Shown piece by piece: positions 1 to 6,382 of a stretch of DNA of 6,573 nucleotides (positions are counted from its first letter, which is position 1; every line of letters begins with the position of its first letter). The DNA lies in assembly GCA_947175225.1 (NCBI GenBank), contig CAMWLX010000201.1:1-6573 (forward strand), in the 5' to 3' direction. The position numbers and the translations under genes were made by a program. The notes beneath the pieces are model-generated. The model did no database searches. It was not told where the DNA came from and saw only the letters and a program-made list of their open reading frames with translations. The stretch is from an uncultured Porphyromonadaceae bacterium. GTDB taxonomy: Bacteria; Bacteroidota; Bacteroidia; Bacteroidales; Muribaculaceae.

Positions 1-43
1 GTTCACGAGGTTACAATAGTTTAAGAAATGAAAGTATTTTGTG

Positions 44-1504
44 TTATTTTTGCTCGTGCTTAGCAGCCGGCTTGCGGCCACGCTTTTTAGCAGGGGCTTT
101 TTCCTCTGCAGCCTTTTCTTCGTTAGGGGCTTTTTCTTTCTCGGGAGCTGCTTTTTCAGTCTTTTCTTCAGCAGGCTCCTCAATGATTACAGCTGCATAG
201 TTGCTGTCTTCAGCCTCAAGGATGTTCTTGCGCAGAGCCTTCACTTCCTTGTTGAGCTGTTCGATTTCAGAAGACTGGTTGCGTATAGTCAGCAAGAGAG
301 AGTTGAGCTCCTCATTGTCGACATTCTCCGGGAACTGTTCCTGAACTCGTACGAGGAAGTCAGCGAGAACATTCATGTAGTTGGTGAATGCAGAGAATGG
401 GCTATCGTAAGGACTGAAAGCTGCGTCAGCTTGATTGTTGGTAGCCATATAGAAGAAGTGGTCGCTACCCTGAAGATATTCCCAATCTTGCTTGATCTTA
501 CGGTCTTCTACCATCGACACACGCTCAGCTATTCCATAGAGCTTATTGAGGGCTTCGCGCTGAAGGTCATTGCCTTTCCATGCAGACACGTCAATACGGG
601 TTCCGTCGACGTAAGAAATAGCAAATGGTACTGTGATAGTATCGACAGGTTTAAGTTTGCCTACAATCTCTGATGGCGAAGTGAAGCGTACGCCTTTTTC
701 TCTGCCGAAGCGTGGAAGAGCCTTCATGAAATCGAAGATGCCGGAACTTGCCGGGATGAATCCTCCAAAGGTATCCATGCTGAGGAAGATATTGACGATC
801 TGTTCTTCTTCCGGAAGATCAGCAATCCAGTTGACGTATTTGTCGGCAGTCAGTGGATATTCAGACCAGTCAGAATTGTTGAAGTTGTGTGAGATGTCAG
901 CTGCCAGTTTGTCGTTGGTGAAAAGAATCTTCAGTTGTGGAGCAGAAGCTGAGGTGTACACGTAGTCAGGGCTCTTCCATCCGAGGATATGCTTGGCACC
1001 CGGCACTATAGCTGCCTTGAAATCCATAGCCTGAAGCAAGAGAGCGATCTCGTCGTCGAAGATAAGCTCAGTATTGGCAAAAATTGTTGGAGTCTGGCCG
1101 AAGATCATCTTGATCATATTCTGCTCGATCCTTACTTGACGCATAAACTCATCAGGATCTTCAAGAGATGCGAGCGAGTGGGCGAAACCGCCCCCAAGGA
1201 ATTCTACGCAACCTTTGTCTGCAAGTTTTTTTAGCAACTCGATCACTTCCGGCTCAGCCTGCTGGAGCTGTTCGATAGCAGTTCCTGAAATTGAAATGGC
1301 GCATTTGAAATCTGAGCCATATTCATTTGCCATGTCGAGAAGAGTCCGGCACATTGGGATGTAGCTTCTCTCGGCGAGGTTGCTTATGATGTCTTCGTTG
1401 GCGAAATCATCATAGTAGTAGTGGTCGTTGCCTATATCGAAGAAACGATATTTTTTGAGGCGGTATGGCTGGTGTATGTTGAGATAAAAACAAACGTTTT
1501 TCAT
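44..1504 (-). CDS. GH57 family alpha-amylase-like protein with C-terminal coiled coil and charged tail
   Basis: Predicted cytoplasmic alpha-glucan-active enzyme of glycoside hydrolase family 57 (retaining, alpha-1,4-glucan substrates); no signal peptide. The family regions can be followed in order: HQP at residues 11-13; GGGFAHSLASL at 104-114; ANTELIFDDE at 143-152, where Glu146 matches the catalytic nucleophile; SMDTFGGF at 242-249, where Asp244 matches the acid/base; and DVSAWKGNDLQREAL at 305-319. The Asp244 region is odd: relatives I know read MDYETFGEH, so two residues including a conserved Glu seem to be missing. The catalytic part ends near residue 390. It is followed by a probable coiled coil (about 397-430) and a Glu/Lys/Ala/Pro-rich tail (about 441-486) that ends in a basic KKRGRKPAAK patch. 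It is the last gene of the operon, 50 bp after the transferase. The ATG at 1504 is the natural start because HQP lies only ten residues in, as is usual for the family. The family call is firm; catalytic activity is uncertain. Confidence 0.9.
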   Translation of the reverse strand: MKNVCFYLNIHQPYRLKKYRFFDIGNDHYYYDDFANEDIISNLAERSYIPMCRTLLDMANEYGSDFKCAISISGTAIEQLQQAEPEVIELLKKLADKGCVEFLGGGFAHSLASLEDPDEFMRQVRIEQNMIKMIFGQTPTIFANTELIFDDEIALLLQAMDFKAAIVPGAKHILGWKSPDYVYTSASAPQLKILFTNDKLAADISHNFNNSDWSEYPLTADKYVNWIADLPEEEQIVNIFLSMDTFGGFIPASSGIFDFMKALPRFGREKGVRFTSPSEIVGKLKPVDTITVPFAISYVDGTRIDVSAWKGNDLQREALNKLYGIAERVSMVEDRKIKQDWEYLQGSDHFFYMATNNQADAAFSPYDSPFSAFTNYMNVLADFLVRVQEQFPENVDNEELNSLLLTIRNQSSEIEQLNKEVKALRKNILEAEDSNYAAVIIEEPAEEKTEKAAPEKEKAPNEEKAAEEKAPAKKRGRKPAAKHEQK

Positions 1505-1554
1505 ATTTTTATTTGTTTAGGGGTTTAATGGTTTTTTCGCAACCGAAAGTTGAA

Positions 1555-2823
1555 TTAATGATTTCTTGCAGCTATCACATCCTTATAGATGCCGATTACT
1601 TTCTTTCCGACTTTCTCCCATGTGATGCCGTGGATTTCCTCGATGCCTTTGTCGCGGAGAGTGTGATACATGGCAGGGTAGTTGAGGATACTGTGGATGG
1701 CATCAGCCATAGCGTCGATGTCCCAGTAGTCGGTCTTTATTACATTTGTGAGGATCTCTGCACATCCTGACTGCTTGGATATGATGCTCGGTACGCCCAT
1801 CTCCATAGCCTCGAGAGGCGAGATACCAAACGGCTCGGAAACTGAAGGCATGATGTAGACGTCAGAGTCGCGAAGCATTTCATACACTTCCTTTCCGCGA
1901 AGGAACCCTGTGAAATGGAATCGGTCGGCGATGCCACGCTTTGCAACGAGCTTTATCATTGCATCCATCATGTCGCCGCTACCAGCCATCACAAAACGCA
2001 CATTCTTATCTTTCTGAAGCACTTTCACGGCTGCCTCAACGAAATATTCCGGACCTTTCTGCATTGTGATGCGTCCGAGGAAAGTCACTACCTTTTCTCC
2101 CTCTGTACGACGCTTGATTTCGAGATATTCTTTGTCGAGAGGAATTACAGCATTGTGTACAGTTGAGACTTTTGCCGGATTGATACCGTATTTCTCAATC
2201 ACTGTGCGACGTGTCAGTTCAGACACACACATGATATGGTCGGCATTTTCCATACCATCTTTCTCAATAGCGAAAACAGTTGGGTTTACATTGCCTCGAG
2301 AACGGTCATAGTCGGTGGCATGCACGTGGATGACGAGTGGTTTACCGGTCACATTTTTAGCGTGTATGCCTGCGGGATATGTCAGCCAGTCGTGGGCGTG
2401 GATGATGTCGCATTCTACAGTGCGTGCAATCACGCCTGCTACAATTGAATAGTTGTTGATTTCCTCAATCAGATTGTCGGGATAGCGGCCTGAAAATTCA
2501 ATGCAACCGAGATCGTTGAGCTTCATATAGTTGAAATCGGCGTAGATATGGTCGCGCAAATCGTAGTAGAGCTGAGGATTCATGACCTTGCCGATTCGGC
2601 TTTCTACATAGTCCCAGCTTACATCGCGCCAAGCCACAGGAGTACAGTTAGCTCCGATGATAGTGGCAAAGCCTTTTTCCTCGTCGCCCCACGGTTTAGG
2701 AATCACGAAAGTGATGTCCATGTCGCCGCAGGCATGCATTCCCTTGGTCAGACCGTAAGAAGCGGTGCCGAGACCCCCAAGGATATGCGGGGGGAATTCC
2801 CACCCGAACATTAATGCCTTCAT
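1555..2823 (-). CDS. GT4-type glycosyltransferase, probable glycogen synthase-like
   Basis: Predicted cytoplasmic retaining GT-B glycosyltransferase, probably transferring glucose from a nucleotide sugar to an alpha-1,4-glucan. The N-terminal half has the glucan/nucleotide-binding glycine loop GGLG at residues 16-19 inside WEFPPHILGGLGTASYGL, and HAHDW at 142-146, both typical of glycogen-synthase-like enzymes. The C-terminal donor-binding half has FLGRITMQKGPEYF at 248-261 (Arg251 and Lys256 are the expected phosphate contacts), GSGD at 281-284, and the EX7E motif SEPFGISPLE with Glu330 and Glu338. All key motifs are intact and the 422-residue length is normal for the family. The gene starts 6 bp after the stop codon of the debranching-enzyme-like gene, so the two are almost certainly co-transcribed. 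The start is fixed by the MKALMFGWEFPP N-terminus, where the first beta strand begins. The donor (ADP- or UDP-glucose) and exact product cannot be read from the sequence. A role in making another glucan or glucoside is the main alternative. Confidence 0.9.
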   Translation of the reverse strand: MKALMFGWEFPPHILGGLGTASYGLTKGMHACGDMDITFVIPKPWGDEEKGFATIIGANCTPVAWRDVSWDYVESRIGKVMNPQLYYDLRDHIYADFNYMKLNDLGCIEFSGRYPDNLIEEINNYSIVAGVIARTVECDIIHAHDWLTYPAGIHAKNVTGKPLVIHVHATDYDRSRGNVNPTVFAIEKDGMENADHIMCVSELTRRTVIEKYGINPAKVSTVHNAVIPLDKEYLEIKRRTEGEKVVTFLGRITMQKGPEYFVEAAVKVLQKDKNVRFVMAGSGDMMDAMIKLVAKRGIADRFHFTGFLRGKEVYEMLRDSDVYIMPSVSEPFGISPLEAMEMGVPSIISKQSGCAEILTNVIKTDYWDIDAMADAIHSILNYPAMYHTLRDKGIEEIHGITWEKVGKKVIGIYKDVIAARNH

Positions 2824-2829
2824 ATATCG

Positions 2830-4791
2830 TTAATTATCGTAGTTCTGTAATTTGTTGAGTTCTTTCACGTTCTTAATGGTGCGGAGGATTTCACCCACAT
2901 TCTTGGCTGTTGATACAGCTCCACGGCCGGCGAATGGCGGGTTGCCATCATACATCTCACTTAGAGATCCAATGCAGTTTTCCGACATGTCATCTTCATA
3001 TCCGATAAGCTTTCGCTCGATGAAGCCGAGGCCGCTAACTCCAAACACCTTAATATATGCATCGGCATAGAAACCGAACAGCCATGGACGTACCGGCCCT
3101 TGATGCACGGCGTATTCACGCTCGATAGGCCCACCTACATAGTTCGGATGATAAGCATAGCTCTTAGGGCTCAATGTGCGCAGACCCTTTGGCGTAAGAA
3201 GCTCCCTTGAAGCAAAGTCAAGAATCTTCCTTCGCTGGCGGCGATCAAGAGGAGAGTATTCAAGTCCAATCGCGATGACCATATTCGGGCGTACCTCAAC
3301 ATCGGCATAAGATCCGTTGACGTAGTCGTAGAGGTAGCCATAATCATTAAGGAATGTCTCTACAAAGCTTCCCTTGACTTTCTCTGCAAGGGCTGCAAGT
3401 TCGTCAGTATACTCCTTCATTTCAGGCTCTCCTTCATAAAGGGAGATGAGGAAACGCAGGGCATTATACCAAAGAGCATTGAACTCAACAATATAGCCGG
3501 AACGCGGGATAATAGGGCGCCCATTTATGGAAGCAGACAGCCATGTCACAGGGGTGTCGGTGCCATTGCTTGTGAGAAGACCATTGGAGTTGAGATGCAG
3601 ATTCTTGATGCGCTCGTTGCGGATGTCATCTACGAGTTTCTTCACATCTTCTCCATACTTATCGCGGCAAGCACGTGTGTCGGTATTGCGACGGTATTGC
3701 TGGATAGCCCATATGGTCCAAAGGGGGATGTCTGGTAGATCGATCTCATGAATGGTGCGGTCTTTTTCGCCAGTCTCGATATATTTGTGAAGAGCTTTGA
3801 GGAAAGTCTCCATGATTTTGATATAGTCGTCTCTATGGTCGATGGCCAATGTGCATCCCGGTAGCGCCATAAGCTCGTCGCGTGCGCGGACATTATACCA
3901 TGGGAAGCCGGCCATTATATACATACCGCTTTTGTTTTTCAGATAGAACTGCTTGGCTGAGTTCTTGAGGCAGTTGTAGAAACTTGTGCGGGGAGTGCGA
4001 GTCTTAATCTCCTTTTCATATAGAGCTTCGAGCTCATCGGGGTTGATTTCAGAAGTTCCTGCACTGAAAATGATGCTTTCACCCTTCTTGATAGGGAGTT
4101 CGAAATAGCCCGGCACCCAAAGGTCTTCCTTATAAGGAATGCCACGGTCGCGATCTTTGTAGTATTCGATACCTTTGTACCAATGGCCGTCGTTGACCCA
4201 TTTAACGGGTTTGTTGAATTGCATCACAAGATTGGGATATCCCGAATAAAGGCATGTGGAAATACCATCCGGCACTTCCTTGATTTCCTTGTTGATGGCT
4301 GTGTTTTCCACCACGAGGTCATTGGCATTGCGGAAGGCAAGCATCGGACGGAACTGAAGGGTAGTGTCGGAATGAGCTTCTTCCAGCGTATATTTTATCA
4401 GAATGCGATTTTCATTACTGATAAAAGTCTTCTGCTTTTTCAGTACCACTCCACCTACGCGATAAGTCATCGTGGGGACTGTCTCGCAGTCGAACATTCT
4501 GATATACTTGTGTCCGTTTGGTGAGAACACATCGGGACCATACTGATGAAGACCCAAATTGAATGGGGCGCCATGCTGGATCACGGTCTCGTCGAGGCTT
4601 GACAAAAGCACGTGTGCCTTGTCGTCCATCTCAGGAATTGGAATCACCAGCAGACCATGCTGTTTGCGGGTGTTACATCCCACTATGGTGGTGCAATGGT
4701 AAGCCCCTGATTTGTTGGTGCGGAGCATTTCTTTCGGAAGACTCTGCTCCAAGTTTATCATAAGGTTTTTGTCAAATTTCAGGTAACTCAT
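2830..4791 (-). CDS. Glycogen debranching enzyme-like protein (GDE_N + GDE_C, GH133 type) with altered active-site motifs
   Basis: Homologue of the bacterial/archaeal amylo-alpha-1,6-glucosidase family, which hydrolyses alpha-1,6 branch points of glycogen. The N-terminal beta domain (about 1-265) contains the hallmark stretch SGAYHCTTIVGCNTRKQHGLLV at 28-49 and SSLDETVI at 64-71. The C-terminal (alpha/alpha)6 domain (about 270-640) contains AGFPWYNVRARDELMALPG at 294-312, DIPLW at 354-358, VTWLSASINGRP at 415-426, VEFNALWYN at 435-443, RPNM at 501-504, VHQGPVRPW at 562-570 and GSLSEMYDGNPP at 608-619. The 653-residue length is normal. Several residues differ from the family pattern as I know it: the WGRDT segment is RARDE, TWMDA is TWLSA (Ser419 for the presumed catalytic Asp), and TVWPW is PVRPW. 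Glu612, the likely second carboxylate, is kept. The protein may have little hydrolase activity, or a changed one. It is the first gene of a three-gene operon preceded by a clear Bacteroidota promoter. Confidence 0.88.
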   Translation of the reverse strand: MSYLKFDKNLMINLEQSLPKEMLRTNKSGAYHCTTIVGCNTRKQHGLLVIPIPEMDDKAHVLLSSLDETVIQHGAPFNLGLHQYGPDVFSPNGHKYIRMFDCETVPTMTYRVGGVVLKKQKTFISNENRILIKYTLEEAHSDTTLQFRPMLAFRNANDLVVENTAINKEIKEVPDGISTCLYSGYPNLVMQFNKPVKWVNDGHWYKGIEYYKDRDRGIPYKEDLWVPGYFELPIKKGESIIFSAGTSEINPDELEALYEKEIKTRTPRTSFYNCLKNSAKQFYLKNKSGMYIMAGFPWYNVRARDELMALPGCTLAIDHRDDYIKIMETFLKALHKYIETGEKDRTIHEIDLPDIPLWTIWAIQQYRRNTDTRACRDKYGEDVKKLVDDIRNERIKNLHLNSNGLLTSNGTDTPVTWLSASINGRPIIPRSGYIVEFNALWYNALRFLISLYEGEPEMKEYTDELAALAEKVKGSFVETFLNDYGYLYDYVNGSYADVEVRPNMVIAIGLEYSPLDRRQRRKILDFASRELLTPKGLRTLSPKSYAYHPNYVGGPIEREYAVHQGPVRPWLFGFYADAYIKVFGVSGLGFIERKLIGYEDDMSENCIGSLSEMYDGNPPFAGRGAVSTAKNVGEILRTIKNVKELNKLQNYDN

Positions 4792-4822
4792 ATCTATAGT
4801 TAATCATTGATTTCGATAGTTG

Positions 4823-4853
4823 CAAATTTAATTAAAATATATATACTAACAAA
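4823..4853 (-). promoter_or_regulatory. Bacteroidota-type primary sigma promoter of the glycogen operon
   Basis: On the minus strand the gap upstream of the debranching-enzyme-like gene reads TTTG (4853-4850), a 19-bp A/T-rich spacer, then TAAATTTG (4830-4823). This matches the Bacteroides consensus of TTTG at -33 and TAnnTTTG at -7 with the normal 19-21 bp spacing. Transcription should start a few bases after 4823, roughly 4815-4819, giving a leader of about 25 nt before the ATG at 4791. No Shine-Dalgarno sequence is present in that leader, as is common in this phylum. The remaining part of the 110-bp gap (4854-4901) shows only A/T-rich sequence and a very weak hairpin after the upstream gene. 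Confidence 0.8.
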
Positions 4854-4901
4854 ATATTGTGGTAAAAAAATAGTGAAAAGTGTTGCAAAACATAAAATTT
4901 G

Positions 4902-6326
4902 CTACTCTCCATTTGCATTTTTCGATGAGGTGGCTGCATTCGCAGGTGCGTCTATATCGACGAATATGTCAAGATCGCGGATCAGCATGTCGCCTGCGGC
5001 TTCATACATGCGCTCAGATATATCGTTGAGTTCAGTCAGAGCTTGCTTGTAGGTGGTATTGAACTCAGGAATAAAGTCTTTCATTCCAGCCGACTCTACA
5101 CGAGTGACCACATCTTTCACCAAGATTTTATCGGTGTCAGTAGTAGGTATCATAGCCGGGTCATCTTTCCCGCCTTGGCTTTGATTGAGCTGAATCAATC
5201 CGGCTTCTTGGAGCCTTTCAGCAATGCTGCTCACCATTCTTATTGGGAGTCCATAAGTGGTAGAGAGAAGGTTGCGTGTAGGTGCTGGCATTCCTAAATG
5301 GAACCGGCGGTAGACAACTGCTGTCACTACAAGAAGCACCTTACGGTAGTATCCTTCAGCCACGGTCGTAAGGTCGCCAAAGAAATTATATGAGAATATG
5401 TTTTGCAAAGAGTAGGTGAGTCCGCAGCCGGAGAGAAGCAGCAGCCAACTTAATTGCAGCCAGATGAGCATCAAGGGTAGGAAAGCAAACGACCCGTAGA
5501 TTGCATTGTATTTGGAGACGTAGATCTGACCATTGAGGAAAAGCAATTGAAGTATCTCAAATGCCACAGCGCAAAAAGCTCCGGATATAGCGGCAAATTT
5601 GAAATTAACTTTAGTATTTGGAATAAGCCAAAAGCAAAGAGTGAAAGCTCCCCAGGTGAGTATGACTGGGATAAATTCCAAAATTGTATTGACCATAGGA
5701 GTCATAAAGGAAAATGGGATGACCGCCAACACAGTGGAAGACATAAAAATTGAAATGCCTGAACTTAATATCATGAGCACAGGAATCAGCAGAAAAATTG
5801 CTATATAATCTTTGATCTTCTGAATGGTGTTTCTTCCGGTCTTGATATCCCATATATTGTTGAAAGCATCTTCGATATTGCTGAGAAGGGAGATGAGTGT
5901 CCAAAGCAGCACAATAAGTCCAACTCCCACCAAAATTCCGGAGGAGGCTTCTGCAAGATAGGAGTCTACGAATCCGAGGGCGGTGGCAAGAGCCTTGCTT
6001 TGTGAAGGGAAATAAGTGTAAAGCTCTTTTTCTACGATATCTTGAAAACCGAATCCCTTGCTTATGGCGAGAAGAAGGGCGAGTGCCGGCACCATAGCAA
6101 AGACAGTCTGATAAGTGATAGCCATCGACTTTATCTGAAGGTCTCTGTTTAGAAAAGCCTGAACAGTAAGATTGACAGTCTTGATCATGCGCACCTTCAT
6201 GGTCTTACGATTGTCAGACCATACTCCTGAGATGCAATAATTGATCAATCGTTGGATCTTTTCGGTAGTCCGCTCTATAAATCCAGGTTTTTTCGCTTTT
6301 TTGCCGGATGTGTTTTCTTCTGCCAT
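4902..6326 (-). CDS. YihY/BrkB family inner-membrane protein (formerly misnamed RNase BN)
   Basis: Integral inner-membrane protein of the YihY/BrkB (UPF0761) family, whose biochemical role is not firmly established; the old annotation as ribonuclease BN is regarded as wrong. A basic cytoplasmic N-terminus (1-65) is followed by about six hydrophobic segments near 67-88, 129-150, 173-197, 215-235, 243-264 and 279-305. Family signatures are visible: LLWTLISLLSNIEDAFNNIWD at 140-160, IPNTKVNFKFAAISGA at 235-250 and YNAIYGSFAFLPLMLIWLQLSW at 273-294. Residues about 325-380 look like a winged-helix-type fold (YRRFHLGMPAPTRNLLSTTYGLP, then IAERLQEAGLIQL), and an acidic C-terminal extension follows. 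Such an extension is a common long form of this family and makes 474 residues reasonable. The start at 6326 lies only 21 bp after the T-tract of the rnpB terminator. I see no promoter or Shine-Dalgarno sequence in that gap, so the gene may rely on read-through from rnpB or on an unrecognised promoter. It is probably not part of the glycogen operon, which has its own promoter. Confidence 0.92.
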   Translation of the reverse strand: MAEENTSGKKAKKPGFIERTTEKIQRLINYCISGVWSDNRKTMKVRMIKTVNLTVQAFLNRDLQIKSMAITYQTVFAMVPALALLLAISKGFGFQDIVEKELYTYFPSQSKALATALGFVDSYLAEASSGILVGVGLIVLLWTLISLLSNIEDAFNNIWDIKTGRNTIQKIKDYIAIFLLIPVLMILSSGISIFMSSTVLAVIPFSFMTPMVNTILEFIPVILTWGAFTLCFWLIPNTKVNFKFAAISGAFCAVAFEILQLLFLNGQIYVSKYNAIYGSFAFLPLMLIWLQLSWLLLLSGCGLTYSLQNIFSYNFFGDLTTVAEGYYRKVLLVVTAVVYRRFHLGMPAPTRNLLSTTYGLPIRMVSSIAERLQEAGLIQLNQSQGGKDDPAMIPTTDTDKILVKDVVTRVESAGMKDFIPEFNTTYKQALTELNDISERMYEAAGDMLIRDLDIFVDIDAPANAATSSKNANGE

Positions 6327-6347
6327 ATGAAAAGGAACATTAGTTTT

Positions 6348-6376
6348 AAAAAATGGGGCGGACGCAATGCCGCCCC
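6348..6376 (-). terminator. Intrinsic terminator of rnpB
   Basis: On the minus strand a 7-bp perfect G/C-rich stem, GGGGCGG (6376-6370) with CCGCCCC (6361-6355), encloses an 8-nt loop and is followed by A and then six T (6353-6348). This is a classic Rho-independent terminator. It sits directly after the expected 3' end of the RNase P RNA and just before the YihY-family gene. Confidence 0.9.
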
Positions 6377-6382
6377 GAAAAA

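Noticed and set aside
41..673. Long open frame on the plus strand (210 codons), starting with a hydrophobic stretch that looks like a signal peptide or membrane segment.
   Set aside because: It lies entirely antisense to the GH57 gene, and its hydrophobic start is the complement of the Lys/Glu-rich tail. It has no family resemblance, no promoter and no conserved motif.
1535..1548. Small inverted repeat TTTCG/CGAAA with a 4-nt loop in the 50-bp gap between the transferase and GH57 genes.
   Set aside because: The stem is only 5 bp and weak, and on the minus strand it is followed by A residues, not T, so it is not a terminator. No regulatory family is recognised.
4772..4807. Small upstream reading frame of 11 codons (ATG at 4807) overlapping the start of the debranching-enzyme-like gene in another frame.
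   Set aside because: It has no ribosome binding site, lies within a very short leader, and such an overlap is easily expected by chance in A/T-rich DNA.
4864..4902. Possible terminator after the YihY gene: 5-bp stem GCAAA/TTTGC (4902-4898 with 4889-4885) and a run of seven T at 4870-4864.
   Set aside because: The stem is short and A/T-rich, it overlaps the stop codon, and the T-run begins about 14 nt after it. This does not meet the usual form of an intrinsic terminator.
5611..5904. Open frame of 97 codons on the minus strand within the YihY gene, in another frame.
   Set aside because: It overlaps the conserved transmembrane region of the YihY protein, whose frame is clearly the coding one, and it shows no recognisable motif.
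4902..6326. Annotation of the membrane protein as ribonuclease BN acting with the adjacent RNase P RNA in tRNA processing.
   Set aside because: True RNase BN (RNase Z, elaC) is a soluble metallo-beta-lactamase-fold protein. This is a multi-pass membrane protein with no nuclease motif, so proximity to rnpB is not evidence for a tRNA-processing role.
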